From positions 4,650,001 through 4,714,000 of the forward strand of contig NZ_CP028487.1 in NCBI RefSeq assembly GCF_003048255.1: 64,000 nucleotides of DNA, written 5' to 3'. This document shows positions 28,611 to 38,390 of this stretch, piece by piece (position 1 is the first letter of the stretch; every line of letters starts with the position of its first letter). Made by a program: the position numbers and the translations under genes. The notes beneath the pieces are model-generated. The model saw only the letters and a program-made list of their open reading frames with translations, was not told the DNA's origin and made no database searches. Source of the stretch: Yersinia massiliensis (lineage in GTDB: Bacteria > Pseudomonadota > Gammaproteobacteria > Enterobacterales > Enterobacteriaceae).

Positions 28611-28632
28611 ATGGCGTTCGTTATAGAACATA
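28611..28632. promoter_or_regulatory. Candidate GlpR operator
   Basis: The stretch GTTCGTTATAGAACATAA resembles the GlpR consensus TATGTTCGATAACGAACATA in its right two-thirds. Further half-site-like ACGAAC/ACGAAA repeats occur near 28432-28450. The site sits between the CRP site and glpT. Confidence 0.5.
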
Positions 28633-28714
28633 AACGAGAGCACGTTAGCCGTTTAACCGCCGGTTGCAGAGCCACCGGGGTAAAAAACTACAAAAAAAGC
28701 CATCGGAGGCACTC

Positions 28715-30070
28715 ATGTTGAGTATTTTTAAGCCCGCGCCACATGTGGCAAGGCTTCCCGCAGACCAGGTCGACCCCACTTACCGCCGCTTACGCTGGCA
28801 AATATTCATGGGCATTTTCTTCGGTTATGCCGCCTATTACCTCGTGCGTAAAAACTTTACCTTGGCGATGCCGTATCTGATCGAACAAGGATTCTCTCGT
28901 GGAGATCTGGGTTTCGCTTTATCCGGTATTTCCATTGCTTACGGTTTCTCAAAATTCATCATGGGTTCGGTTTCTGACCGTTCCAACCCGCGGGTGTTCC
29001 TGTCTGCCGGTTTGATTCTGTCCGCAGCCGTGATGCTGTTCATGGGCTTTGTGCCTTGGGCAACGTCCAGCATTGCCATCATGTTTGTGCTGCTGTTCTT
29101 GTGTGGCTGGTTCCAAGGAATGGGTTGGCCGCCATGTGGCCGTACCATGGTTCACTGGTGGTCGAAGAAAGAACGTGGCGGGATAGTGTCTATCTGGAAC
29201 TGCGCCCATAACGTCGGTGGGGGCTTACCGCCTTTGCTGTTCCTGTTAGGGATGGCATGGTTTAACGACTGGAAAGCAGCACTTTATATGCCTGCTTTCG
29301 CGGCTATCTTGGTCGCACTTATCGTATTGGGTCTGATGCGCGATACTCCTCAATCTGTGGGTCTGCCGCCGATTGAAGAGTACAAAAATGACTATCCAGA
29401 CGATTACACTGAAAAAGCAGAAGAAGAACTGACTGCAAAACAGATCTTCATGCAATACGTGTTCCCTAACAAACTGCTGTGGTATATCGCCATTGCGAAC
29501 GTTTTCGTTTATTTACTGCGTTACGGCATTCTTGACTGGTCACCGACCTACCTGAAAGAAGTGAAGCACTTCGCGCTGGATAAATCATCATGGGCCTATT
29601 TCCTGTATGAATACGCGGGTATTCCAGGAACGCTGCTGTGCGGTTGGATGTCTGACAAGGTGTTTAAAGGCAACCGTGGCGCAACAGGTGTGTTCTTTAT
29701 GACACTGGTGACTATCGCGACCATCATTTACTGGCTGAACCCAGTCGGTAATCCAGGTATCGATATGGCTTGTATGATCACCATCGGCTTCCTGATCTAT
29801 GGTCCGGTGATGCTGATTGGCTTGCATGCCCTTGAATTAGCACCGAAGAAAGCAGCAGGGACGGCAGCCGGCTTTACCGGTCTGTTTGGTTACCTTGGTG
29901 GCTCGGTCGCAGCGAGTGCTATCGTGGGTTATACCGTTGACTACTTCGGTTGGGACGGCGGCTTTATGGTCATGATCGGCGGTAGCATCATGGCCGTGTT
30001 GCTACTGATCATCGTGATGCTTAGCGAGAAAAAACACCACGAAGAAATGGCGAGAAAGCAGGACTTATAA
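28715..30070 (+). CDS. glpT: Glycerol-3-phosphate:phosphate antiporter GlpT
   Basis: Inner-membrane antiporter of the major facilitator superfamily, 451 residues. I start at the ATG at 28715 ([15 protein letters not shown]) after GGAGG. Twelve hydrophobic segments are visible. The substrate-binding Arg is in [23 protein letters not shown], and the GlpT motif [19 protein letters not shown] is intact. It imports glycerol-3-phosphate, the product of GlpQ, which follows it. Confidence 0.96.
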   Translation: MLSIFKPAPHVARLPADQVDPTYRRLRWQIFMGIFFGYAAYYLVRKNFTLAMPYLIEQGFSRGDLGFALSGISIAYGFSKFIMGSVSDRSNPRVFLSAGLILSAAVMLFMGFVPWATSSIAIMFVLLFLCGWFQGMGWPPCGRTMVHWWSKKERGGIVSIWNCAHNVGGGLPPLLFLLGMAWFNDWKAALYMPAFAAILVALIVLGLMRDTPQSVGLPPIEEYKNDYPDDYTEKAEEELTAKQIFMQYVFPNKLLWYIAIANVFVYLLRYGILDWSPTYLKEVKHFALDKSSWAYFLYEYAGIPGTLLCGWMSDKVFKGNRGATGVFFMTLVTIATIIYWLNPVGNPGIDMACMITIGFLIYGPVMLIGLHALELAPKKAAGTAAGFTGLFGYLGGSVAASAIVGYTVDYFGWDGGFMVMIGGSIMAVLLLIIVMLSEKKHHEEMARKQDL

Positions 30071-30206
30071 TTTTTAGATAAACCCAGCGTCATTGGTGTT
30101 GCAGTGCTTGGCTGTGGCAGCAATGACAAGGGGTTAAGTTGTACACAGGCTGTGCCGTTATTTATGGATTAGATAGCGACATAGCCTTTTTTACACCCCA
30201 GAACCT

Positions 30207-30262
30207 ACACCCAATAGATTTCAAGATGCCGCTTACACCGTTGCAGCTTGAGAAATGGAGGG
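30207..30262. repeat. Possible ERIC-like remnant between glpT and glpQ
   Basis: CAATAGATTTCAAGATGC and GCAGCTTGAGAAATG are imperfect inverted repeats that look like the two ends of an ERIC-type element whose middle has been lost. The gap is 210 bases and otherwise shows nothing clear. Weak evidence. Confidence 0.3.
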
Positions 30263-30280
30263 ATAAATGGAGCACTATCA

Positions 30281-31405
30281 ATGCAAACCCAAATCAAAAC
30301 ACTGGTAGCGAGTATCATTCTGGCATCCTCTGTCGCTGGCATGGCGCAAGCTGCAGAATCAGCAGCCGCTGATAAACCTGTACTGACCAAACCTTCTGCA
30401 AACAAAGTCGTTATCGCGCATCGCGGTGCCAGTGGCTATTTACCTGAGCACTCGCTGCCCGCCAAAGCCATGGCTTACGCGCAAGGCGCTGATTATTTGG
30501 AGCAAGATTTGGTCATGACCAAAGATAATGAGTTAGTGGTTCTACACGACCATTATCTGGATCGAGTGACGGATGTCGCCGATCGCTTCCCTGATCGCGC
30601 ACGTCAAGATGGCCGCTATTACGCCATTGATTTTACGCTGCCCGAAATTAAGTCACTGAAATTTACCGAAGGCTTCGATATTGATAAAAACGGTAAAAAA
30701 GTGCAGAGCTATCCGGGCCGCTTCCCGATGGGCAAATCTGACTTCCGTGTGCATACCTTCCAGGAAGAGATTGAATTTGTTCAAGGGCTGAATCATTCGA
30801 CCGGTAAGAACATCGGTATTTATCCTGAAATCAAAGCGCCTTGGTTCCATAAACAAGAAGGCAAAGACATCTCCACCAAGGTGTTGGAAGTGCTCAAGCA
30901 GTACGGTTACTCCAGCAAAGCCGATAAAGTTTATCTGCAATGCTTTGATGCCAATGAACTCAAGCGCATTAAGAATGAGCTGGAACCGAAGATGGGTATG
31001 GACCTGAAACTGGTTCAACTGGTGGCTTATACCGATTGGAATGAAACCTACGAACAAAAACCTGATGGTAAGTGGGTGAATTACAACTATGACTGGATGT
31101 TCAAACCCGGTGCGATGAAGCAAGTGGCGCAATATGCTGATGGTATTGGCCCTGACTACCATATGCTGGTGGTCGAAAGCTCCACGCCAGATAACATCAA
31201 GCTGACGAATATGGTCAAGGAAGCCCATGCCAGCAACATGATGGTTCATCCGTTCACGATCCGCACGGATAGGCTGCCTAAATACGCCACTGATGTTAAT
31301 CAGCTATTCGATATCATCTACAACCAAGCACAGGTCGATGGGGTGTTTACTGACTTCCCAGATACTGGCGTGCAGTTCCTGCAAAAGCAGGGACAGCATC
31401 AGTAA
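30281..31405 (+). CDS. glpQ: Periplasmic glycerophosphodiester phosphodiesterase
   Basis: Periplasmic enzyme of 374 residues that hydrolyses glycerophosphodiesters to glycerol-3-phosphate and an alcohol. I choose the ATG at 30281 (MQTQIKTLVASIIL), with GGAG 8 bases upstream; this gives a signal peptide ending AQA. The catalytic start is VVIAHRGASGYLPEHS. LEQDLVMTKDNELVVLHDHYLD carries metal-binding Glu and Asp with the second His, quoted here in family context. PEIKAPWFH follows. It is downstream of glpT in one operon. Confidence 0.96.
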   Translation: MQTQIKTLVASIILASSVAGMAQAAESAAADKPVLTKPSANKVVIAHRGASGYLPEHSLPAKAMAYAQGADYLEQDLVMTKDNELVVLHDHYLDRVTDVADRFPDRARQDGRYYAIDFTLPEIKSLKFTEGFDIDKNGKKVQSYPGRFPMGKSDFRVHTFQEEIEFVQGLNHSTGKNIGIYPEIKAPWFHKQEGKDISTKVLEVLKQYGYSSKADKVYLQCFDANELKRIKNELEPKMGMDLKLVQLVAYTDWNETYEQKPDGKWVNYNYDWMFKPGAMKQVAQYADGIGPDYHMLVVESSTPDNIKLTNMVKEAHASNMMVHPFTIRTDRLPKYATDVNQLFDIIYNQAQVDGVFTDFPDTGVQFLQKQGQHQ

Positions 31406-31438
31406 GTTAATGTCCGCAAGCTAACATTAATACGTAAA

Positions 31439-31473
31439 AAAAGTGGGGCGATAACGGTTATCGCCCCACTTTT
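31439..31473. terminator. Bidirectional terminator between glpQ and yigL
   Basis: AAAAGTGGGGCGATAA and TTATCGCCCCACTTTT form a perfect 16-bp stem with a 3-base loop. Both ends provide a U-run, so it can serve the convergent genes. Confidence 0.9.
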
Positions 31474-31494
31474 AATATGCTGATGCTTAGATGC

Positions 31495-32304
31495 TTACTT
31501 ATCTGTGCCTAAAAACATTTTACGCAGATAGTGTGGTACAGCGTCATCCGCATTCGAGCCGATCACTTCTAAGTTTGGTAGCATGTCTTTTAAGCGCTGA
31601 TGGGCGTCTTGCATAATGCAGCCCTTACCTGACATGGACAGCATTTCTAAGTCATTCATACCGTCGCCAAAGGCGATGCATTCTTTTAGCGAATAACCGA
31701 TAATTTTTGCCACTTGCTCGAGAGCGTGGCCTTTAGAGACGCCACCGCCCATCACTTCTAAGCAAGTTGGGAAGGAGAAACTGACATTTACGCGATCGCC
31801 CCAACGTGCATTGATGGCCTCTTCCAAAATCAATAACTTGTCATGATCTTCGCAAGTAAAGTAAACCTTGCATACCCCTTCCGTTGGCAGCAACGCCGGT
31901 TCAAATACTTGATAGTTAAAGACCGATTCGCGGAAAAATTCTTTCTGTGCAGGGCTTTCGCGGTTCATGAACCATTCATCATTCAGATAAACGTTGGTCA
32001 AGATATCCGTATTATGGTGTTCAATATTGTACAAATCACGGGCAATATCCGCGTCGAGGTTATGGCTGAAAATCAGCTCCCCTGCCGTGTTGTGTACGCG
32101 TGCGCCGTTGGAGGTGATCATAAAAGCGCTGATCTCCAAGCTGTCACGGATTTGCGCTACATCGATATGATGACGACCGGTGGCAAACACAAAGTGCACA
32201 TCACGCTGAGTCAGCAACTTAAGTGTTTCTTTGGTATATGGCGTCAAAAGGTGGTCAGGTGATAGCAGCGTGCCATCTAAATCGGAAGCAACGACATGAT
32301 ACAT
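31495..32304 (-). CDS. yigL: HAD-family phosphatase YigL
   Basis: Cof-type HAD hydrolase of 269 residues. Motif I is DLDGTLLSP at the N-terminus, motif II is in FATGRHH, the lysine in SKGHAL, and motif IV is GDGMNDLEML. E. coli YigL dephosphorylates pyridoxal phosphate and glucose-phosphates. It lies next to pldB as in E. coli, with 11 bases between them. Confidence 0.93.
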   Translation of the reverse strand: MYHVVASDLDGTLLSPDHLLTPYTKETLKLLTQRDVHFVFATGRHHIDVAQIRDSLEISAFMITSNGARVHNTAGELIFSHNLDADIARDLYNIEHHNTDILTNVYLNDEWFMNRESPAQKEFFRESVFNYQVFEPALLPTEGVCKVYFTCEDHDKLLILEEAINARWGDRVNVSFSFPTCLEVMGGGVSKGHALEQVAKIIGYSLKECIAFGDGMNDLEMLSMSGKGCIMQDAHQRLKDMLPNLEVIGSNADDAVPHYLRKMFLGTDK

Positions 32305-32315
32305 AGCGGTATGTT

Positions 32316-33335
32316 CTAACCTCTGGTGGCGTCGGAACCTTCATGGCCGACTGATGATTGATGTTGCGCAAAAAAGCGCAATATGGCGCTTAGCGCCTCG
32401 GCACGCAGTGTGTCCCGCTCGAACAGGATCTCATGGCGTGCGCCTTGAATGACCTTAGGCTGCCCCCCTTCGCAAGGGTGCCCCGCCAGCGTCATTGCCT
32501 GAGAAAATGCATTCTGGGCCGGGTTATGAACTACCCGATCCTCACTGGCCTGTAATAACAGTACCGGTGTGGTAATTTTGTCTGCCTGCGCAATGATTTG
32601 CTCTCCCACCAGCAGACTCTCACGGATCCAATGATAAGTTGGCCCACCTACACGGATTTCAGGTGCGTCGGCGTATTGGCGTAAATAGCGGCGATATCGC
32701 TCACGGCTATGGGTGAGCATATTCACCAAGTAGGGCAGTGGCCGCCATTGCCCCGTCCCTATCGCGTAATAATTACGTAGCGCCTGATGCCGTTCGGTCC
32801 AATCGACAATGCGGTGTGCTAGCCAACCCGGCATGGGTAAATGGATACCGAACATCGGCGCACATAATGCGACCGCATTAAATACGCTCGGTTCTCGCGC
32901 CAAAAAGCGGGTCAAAATGGCACCGCCCATTGAATGGGCAAGCGCAAACCGATGCTGATAATGACTGCTGGTGATTTCACGCTGAACTAGCTGCGCAAAA
33001 TCCTCAATATAATCATCGAACTTAATCACATGGCCGCGATGGGGATCGTCAAGCATCCGCCCTGACCGACCCTGCCCACGATGATCCAGCACAATAACAT
33101 CATAGCCTTGCTGGAACAGATCATAAGCGACTTCAGGATATTTAACGTAACTTTCAATGCGGCCAGGCACCACTACCACCACACTCGTATGTTGCGGTGC
33201 ACGAAAGCGGACATAACGAATGGGGATATTATCGACCCCGAGAAACTCGTCTTCATCCCGTTGCTGCCAGAAATCCAATAATGGCCCATTCACAAAAGCG
33301 GCAAACTGCGCTTCGCGGTTAAGCCAATGATGCAT
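32316..33335 (-). CDS. pldB: Lysophospholipase L2
   Basis: Alpha/beta hydrolase of 339 residues, close to E. coli PldB (340). I choose the ATG at 33335 (MHHWLNREAQFAAF) because an AGGGA stands 7 bases upstream. Two earlier in-frame ATGs (33374, 33353) lack a site. The nucleophile motif is AHSMGGAI, the His is in GARHEILFE, and SRYRRYLR-like and VVVVVPGRIESYVKYPEVAY segments are conserved. It removes the acyl chain from lysophospholipids at the inner membrane. Confidence 0.94.
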   Translation of the reverse strand: MHHWLNREAQFAAFVNGPLLDFWQQRDEDEFLGVDNIPIRYVRFRAPQHTSVVVVVPGRIESYVKYPEVAYDLFQQGYDVIVLDHRGQGRSGRMLDDPHRGHVIKFDDYIEDFAQLVQREITSSHYQHRFALAHSMGGAILTRFLAREPSVFNAVALCAPMFGIHLPMPGWLAHRIVDWTERHQALRNYYAIGTGQWRPLPYLVNMLTHSRERYRRYLRQYADAPEIRVGGPTYHWIRESLLVGEQIIAQADKITTPVLLLQASEDRVVHNPAQNAFSQAMTLAGHPCEGGQPKVIQGARHEILFERDTLRAEALSAILRFFAQHQSSVGHEGSDATRG

Positions 33336-33508
33336 GTGATTCCCTGATGACATTGTTTGGTTATCTAATGGCATGTTTGGTTGTCTAATGGCATGGTGTG
33401 ATTAATGGCATCCTGTCACCGTTGAAAGCTACGATTTTGTGAGCCATAGCACAATGATTAGCAATGGAGTATTGTGACATAAAATGACACGTTCAGGGAA
33501 CTTTGCCG

Positions 33509-34129
33509 ATGACCTTAGACTGGTGGTTAACCTATCTACTCACAACACTTATCCTCAGTCTCTCGCCAGGTTCTGGTGCCATTAACACCATGAGCACCAC
33601 AATTAGTCACGGTACGCGCGGGGTCATTGCCTCAATTTGTGGCTTACAACTGGGGCTGGCTGTGCATATTGTACTGGTTGGCGTGGGCCTTGGCGCTCTC
33701 ATTTCACAGTCCCTGCTTGCATTTGAAATATTAAAATGGCTGGGGGCGGCATACTTAATCTGGCTAGGGATTCAGCAATGGCGGGCCGCTGGCGCGCTGG
33801 ATTTACATGCACTGGCTAATAGCATGCCTCGGCGAAAGCTGTTTAAGCGGGCAGTATTTGTGAACCTGACCAACCCCAAAAGCATTGTTTTTTTGGCGGC
33901 GTTGTTCCCACAATTTGTCTTGCCGCATCAACCGCAGGTCGCACAATACTTGATTCTCGGCAGTACCAGCGTAATCGTCGATATCATTGTGATGATTGGT
34001 TATGCCACCCTCGCCACACGCATTGCTGGCTGGATAAAATCACCCCATCAAATGAAATTATTAAACCGCATCTTTGGTGGCTTATTTATGCTGATCGGCG
34101 CGCTATTAGCGACCGCTAGAAAAGTGTAA
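33509..34129 (+). CDS. rhtB: Homoserine/homoserine lactone exporter RhtB
   Basis: LysE-type inner-membrane exporter of 206 residues. I start at the ATG at 33509 ([11 protein letters not shown]), with AGGGAA 9 bases upstream, over a TTG at 33503. The family motif [18 protein letters not shown] is present, and [20 protein letters not shown] follows. Six hydrophobic segments are visible. It diverges from pldB and converges with rhtC, its paralogue. Confidence 0.93.
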   Translation: MTLDWWLTYLLTTLILSLSPGSGAINTMSTTISHGTRGVIASICGLQLGLAVHIVLVGVGLGALISQSLLAFEILKWLGAAYLIWLGIQQWRAAGALDLHALANSMPRRKLFKRAVFVNLTNPKSIVFLAALFPQFVLPHQPQVAQYLILGSTSVIVDIIVMIGYATLATRIAGWIKSPHQMKLLNRIFGGLFMLIGALLATARKV

Positions 34130-34147
34130 AGCGCCGCTCAAAGTATG

Positions 34148-34185
34148 ATGCCCCAACCGGTAACAACGACTGATTGGGGCATTTT
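34148..34185 (+). terminator. Terminator between rhtB and rhtC
   Basis: ATGCCCCAA and TTGGGGCAT pair across a 17-base loop and are followed by TTTTC on the plus strand. It ends rhtB and lies close to the rhtC stop. Confidence 0.7.
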
Positions 34186-34199
34186 CGGCGAAATATTCA

Positions 34200-34820
34200 C
34201 TAGCGGGAAAGGATAAGGTGAATACCAAAACCGGCGAACAATACTCCCGCCAACCCATCAATCCATTTGGATAACCGCTGATAGCCTCGGCGCATGACCG
34301 GTAGAGCAAACACGCAAGCCACCACGCTAAACCAGACAAAGGTTTCAGCCACGATCAGCACGAACAAACCCCAACGCACACTGGCACTGACATCATCGCC
34401 AACAAATAGTGAGAATACACTGCCGAAATAGATAACGGCTTTTGGGTTCGAAAGATTAGTCAGGAAACCACGTAGGAACGTCCGTCCACGAGCGGGCAGC
34501 GCCACTTGCTCGTCACTTTCGATTCCATGACGTTTGGCACGAGCAGACTTCAGCAGTTGCCAACCCATCCAGCACAGATATAGCCCGCCGCCAACCATGA
34601 TAATTTGATGTAACCACGCCATTTTCTGCAAGATAAGATTCAGCCCCATGAGGGCCACTCCCGCCCAGATCACAATGCCAAGGGAAATCCCTATCACGCC
34701 TTTCATCGCCTCACTACGCGATCGGCTTGCGGCCGTTTGCGAGACGAAAAAGAAGTCAGGGCCTGGGCTCATTAGTGCGACCAAGTGAACCAGTGCAACG
34801 GTCAGAAATAGCATTAGCAT
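34200..34820 (-). CDS. rhtC: Threonine exporter RhtC
   Basis: LysE-type exporter of 206 residues. The motif LMSPGPDFFFVSQTAASRSR is at the N-terminus, and GFLTNLSNPKAVIYFGSVFS is the second conserved block. Six hydrophobic segments are visible. In E. coli RhtC exports threonine. It follows recQ on the same strand with 32 bases between. Confidence 0.93.
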   Translation of the reverse strand: MLMLFLTVALVHLVALMSPGPDFFFVSQTAASRSRSEAMKGVIGISLGIVIWAGVALMGLNLILQKMAWLHQIIMVGGGLYLCWMGWQLLKSARAKRHGIESDEQVALPARGRTFLRGFLTNLSNPKAVIYFGSVFSLFVGDDVSASVRWGLFVLIVAETFVWFSVVACVFALPVMRRGYQRLSKWIDGLAGVLFAGFGIHLILSR

Positions 34821-34852
34821 GGAGAGACTCTCATGACAGTAAATATGGGGCG

Positions 34853-36697
34853 TTAATCATCGTTGTTGTCCACATGGTCGCGGATCATCGCCATAAACGG
34901 GGCACCAAAGCGTTCCAGTTTACGTTGACCGACGCCATTGACACTCAACAGTTCGCTGGCCGTTATCGGCATCTGCTCTGCCATCTCCAGCAAGGTGGCA
35001 TCATTAAACACGACATAAGGCGGAATGTTGCCTTCATCAGCAATAGATTTGCGCAGCTTACGCAATTTGGCAAACAATTTACGGTCGTAATTGCCACCAT
35101 AGGATTTCTGATTGGCACTGCTGCGTACTTTCAGGCTTTGAATGCGCGGCACAGCCAATTGTAGCGGCAATTCAGCTCGCAAAACCGGACGCGCGGCCTC
35201 GGTCAGTTGTAAGGCAGAAAACTGCGCAATGTTCTGACTCAATAACCCCAGATGAACCAGTTGGCGTAAGACGCTCACCCAGTGTTCGTGGCTTTGCTCG
35301 CGACCTAAACCATACACCGACAGTTTGTCATGGCCGAATTCGCGGATACGCTGATTATTCGCCCCACGCAATACCTCGACGATATACCCGAGACCAAAAC
35401 GCTGACCGACCCGATACACACAAGAAAGCGCTTTTTGTGCATCCGCCAGCCCATCGTAACGCTTAGGCGGATCAAGGCAGATATCGCAGTTACCACAGGA
35501 TTGCTGTTTGCCCTCACCAAAATAGTTGAGCAACACTAACCGGCGGCAGGTTTGTGCTTCAGCAAATGCGCCCATGGCATTTAATTTATGCCGTTCGATA
35601 TCTTGCTGTGCGCCTGCCGGTTTTTCTTCCAGACAGCGGCGTAACCATGCCATGTCTGCCGGGTCATACAGCAACATTGCCTCGGCAGGTAAGCCATCAC
35701 GCCCCGCACGCCCTGTTTCTTGGTAATAAGACTCGATGGTGCGCGGGATATCAAAATGCACCACAAAACGAACGTTGGGCTTATTAATCCCCATGCCAAA
35801 CGCAACAGTCGCCACGACGACCTGCAAGTCGTCACGCTGAAAAGCTTCTTGTACCTGTGCTCGCCGTTCGTTATCCAACCCTGCGTGGTAGGCTGCAACG
35901 CTGAGTCCGCGGCTTTGCAAACGGGCGGTGGTGTCTTCCACTTTTGCGCGGCTATTGCAGTAAATAATGCCACTTTTGCCACGTTGGTCTTGGACAAAAC
36001 GCCATAACTGATCGAGCGGTTTAAACTTCTCCACCAAGGTATAGCGGATATTGGGGCGGTCGAAACTACTGACCTGAATAAGTGGCTGGTCCAGATTGAG
36101 CAAACGCACAATATCGCCACGCGTCGCTTCATCAGCCGTGGCAGTCAGTGCAACGACCGGTAAATTCGGGAAACGGTGCTTCAATTGCCCAAGGGCGCGG
36201 TACTCAGGGCGGAAATCATGCCCCCACTGGGAGATGCAATGCGCCTCATCTACCGCCAACAAAGCAGGACGCCATTGATGCAGTTGATCGAGAAAACTCT
36301 CCATCACTAGCCGTTCAGGGGCGATATACAGCAGCTTGATTTGACCCGTGCGGCAGCCATCCATCACGGCTAATTGTTGTTCGCGCGTTTGAGATGAGTT
36401 TAAGCACCCCGCGCCAACACCGTAGGCGAGCAGTTGGTCAACTTGGTCTTTCATCAGAGAGATTAGGGGCGAGACGACGAGCGTTAGCCCGTCAGTCACC
36501 AGTGCCGGAATCTGATAACACAAGGATTTCCCCCCGCCAGTGGGCATCACGACCAGACAGTCTTGCCCTGATAAAGTGGCGTTGATAATTTCTTGTTGTC
36601 CGGGCCGGAACTGCTGATAGCCGAAAGTATCTCGCAATACTTGCACTGCCAGTAATTCCCGATTTATCACTGCTGCGGTCGACACACTGTTCCCCAA
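34853..36697 (-). CDS. recQ: ATP-dependent DNA helicase RecQ
   Basis: 3'-5' DNA helicase of 614 residues acting in the RecF pathway. Motif I is [14 protein letters not shown], motif II is [18 protein letters not shown], motif VI is [14 protein letters not shown]. The RQC zinc site has cysteines in TCRRLVLL and [11 protein letters not shown]. The HRDC domain follows in the last 80 residues ([20 protein letters not shown]). The start [14 protein letters not shown] is about five residues longer than in E. coli. All helicase motifs are intact. Confidence 0.97.
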   Translation of the reverse strand: MGNSVSTAAVINRELLAVQVLRDTFGYQQFRPGQQEIINATLSGQDCLVVMPTGGGKSLCYQIPALVTDGLTLVVSPLISLMKDQVDQLLAYGVGAGCLNSSQTREQQLAVMDGCRTGQIKLLYIAPERLVMESFLDQLHQWRPALLAVDEAHCISQWGHDFRPEYRALGQLKHRFPNLPVVALTATADEATRGDIVRLLNLDQPLIQVSSFDRPNIRYTLVEKFKPLDQLWRFVQDQRGKSGIIYCNSRAKVEDTTARLQSRGLSVAAYHAGLDNERRAQVQEAFQRDDLQVVVATVAFGMGINKPNVRFVVHFDIPRTIESYYQETGRAGRDGLPAEAMLLYDPADMAWLRRCLEEKPAGAQQDIERHKLNAMGAFAEAQTCRRLVLLNYFGEGKQQSCGNCDICLDPPKRYDGLADAQKALSCVYRVGQRFGLGYIVEVLRGANNQRIREFGHDKLSVYGLGREQSHEHWVSVLRQLVHLGLLSQNIAQFSALQLTEAARPVLRAELPLQLAVPRIQSLKVRSSANQKSYGGNYDRKLFAKLRKLRKSIADEGNIPPYVVFNDATLLEMAEQMPITASELLSVNGVGQRKLERFGAPFMAMIRDHVDNNDD

Positions 36698-36709
36698 CTA
36701 TAAGATCTG

Positions 36710-36733
36710 CACAGGCCGGTTAACCGGCCTGTG
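36710..36733. other. 24-bp perfect palindrome between recQ and pldA
   Basis: CACAGGCCGGTT is followed at once by its complement AACCGGCCTGTG. It lies 12 bases upstream of the recQ start and 29 bases after the pldA stop. It could be a pldA terminator stem without a U-run, or a protein-binding site over the recQ leader. Confidence 0.6.
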
Positions 36734-36761
36734 TCTGAAACTTTTCTAACGCCGGATGACG

Positions 36762-37640
36762 TTAAAGGACATCGTTCAACATGATACCCACACCCACCCG
36801 TGTTTGCCTAAAGTTATAGTCAATCATTGACTCACCATAGCCACTAAACACTTGGGTGTAGAAGCGAACATGACGCGTGATGGGATAGCTCCAACCCATT
36901 TCCGCGCCACCGAAACCGGTATTCCAGTTATAGTGACCATCAATACTGAATACGCTGTCACCCAAGGCGTAACCCACTTTCAGACGATAATAACCCATAT
37001 ACTTATTGATATCGGGGTTGTCATCTTTCTCATCATTTTCGGGTAGGCGGTACCAAGGTTTCAGGTCAATCTCTAAATTACCGCGCTGTGCCATCACGCG
37101 AGTATAGATCCGATCCCAGCTACGTGAAGTCGGGTCTGCCTTACCGTTAGATTGGTGATTGTAACCAAACTCCACTTCACGGAACGTCCAACCTGCCACT
37201 TCATAATCCGTGGCCCATGCCAAGAATAGCTGTGGTTCATAGTTGGTTTCACGGAATGGCGAGGATTCATCGCTATTGGACGCCTGCCACCAAGAACGTT
37301 GAGTATAAGACGCGCCCAGTAATGAGTTATCACCGAGAATGCCGCGCCAAATAGGGAAGCCTAAGCTCAACTGAAATTTAACTTCATCTTTCTTGGCATG
37401 TTCAGCCCAATCATAAGAGCTAATCGCTTCTTTATTGATATCACTGGTATAGGTATATAACAGATAGTTTGTTTCATACGGATATAGCAGGAATGGATTA
37501 TCGTGATCCTGCAACATTGCAGCGATAATACTGCCACGCACTTCCGGTGCATCATGAATTTTCTCAACCTTCGCAGGTTCAGCCTGTACTAAGGTTGGAA
37601 CCAGTAACAATCCTATTAATATCCGCCAAAATCTACCCAT
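36762..37640 (-). CDS. pldA: Outer-membrane phospholipase A
   Basis: Outer-membrane beta-barrel phospholipase of 292 residues. The signal peptide ends VQA. The catalytic motif YNHQSNG carries the His and Ser, and the Asn is in RSWDR-adjacent sequence, matching PldA's Ser-His-Asn triad. The barrel strands end with a C-terminal VGVGIMLNDVL. It removes mislocalised phospholipids from the outer leaflet. Confidence 0.95.
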   Translation of the reverse strand: MGRFWRILIGLLLVPTLVQAEPAKVEKIHDAPEVRGSIIAAMLQDHDNPFLLYPYETNYLLYTYTSDINKEAISSYDWAEHAKKDEVKFQLSLGFPIWRGILGDNSLLGASYTQRSWWQASNSDESSPFRETNYEPQLFLAWATDYEVAGWTFREVEFGYNHQSNGKADPTSRSWDRIYTRVMAQRGNLEIDLKPWYRLPENDEKDDNPDINKYMGYYRLKVGYALGDSVFSIDGHYNWNTGFGGAEMGWSYPITRHVRFYTQVFSGYGESMIDYNFRQTRVGVGIMLNDVL

Positions 37641-37840
37641 TATTATCCCCCTATCCCTTTACGAATCATTTCTATTTGTAATGAAAGCAGCTCATTCTAC
37701 ACGCAAATCTTATGTGGTTTCAGTATTGTTTAGATTTATGAGTTAATGAGTGGCAAGTAACGAAATAGGCGCATAAAATAAACAATCAGTTAACTTATGA
37801 TGATGTTACCCAAAGGTAATATCGAAGAGAATCGCAAGCA

Positions 37841-38311
37841 ATGTCTGTCACTCCCTTAACGTTAGATGAAGCTCGCCAGATGATTGGTGAAGTTTTTGTA
37901 TATCACATGCCCTTTAACCGTGAGCTAGGGCTGAAGTTAACCCGTTTCGAGCAAGATTACGCAGAAATCACTTTCGATAATCATGACAAACTGGTGGGTA
38001 ATATCGCGCAACGCATTTTGCACGGTGGCGTTATCGCCGCAGTGCTGGATGTTGCAGCGGGATTAGTTTGTGTCGGCAACAGTTTGGTTCGCCATGAACC
38101 TTTGATTAAAGAACAATTGCAAATGAAATTAGCCAAAATGGGGACCATTGACCTGCGAGTCGACTATCTACGCCCCGGCCGTGGCGAGCATTTTATCGCC
38201 AGCAGCAGTATTTTACGCAATGGCAATAAGGTCTCAGTTGCCCGTGTTGAGCTACACAATGACCAACAAATGCATATTGCCAGCGCAACTGCTACCTATC
38301 TGGTAGGCTAA
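37841..38311 (+). CDS. yigI: Hotdog-fold thioesterase YigI
   Basis: Predicted acyl-CoA thioesterase of 156 residues with the PaaI-type hotdog fold. The helix motif is [18 protein letters not shown], with His-Gly-Gly as in the family. [20 protein letters not shown] follows. It lies between pldA and rarD as in E. coli. The biochemical substrate is not certain from sequence. Confidence 0.9.
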   Translation: MSVTPLTLDEARQMIGEVFVYHMPFNRELGLKLTRFEQDYAEITFDNHDKLVGNIAQRILHGGVIAAVLDVAAGLVCVGNSLVRHEPLIKEQLQMKLAKMGTIDLRVDYLRPGRGEHFIASSSILRNGNKVSVARVELHNDQQMHIASATATYLVG

Positions 38312-38390
38312 TTCGCTTTTCAGCGGTGATGATTCGTAGGCTGAAGTTGAGTACACTCACCGCATCTCCTTTCTTGTTCTGAGCCACATC

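Noticed and set aside
30653..31249. A 198-codon open frame opposite glpQ
   Set aside because: It is antisense to a well-conserved enzyme and its composition mirrors the glpQ codons; no ribosome-binding site was seen.
35581..36132. A 183-codon open frame inside recQ, same strand
   Set aside because: It is an out-of-frame shadow of the helicase core, and the recQ frame is complete with all motifs.
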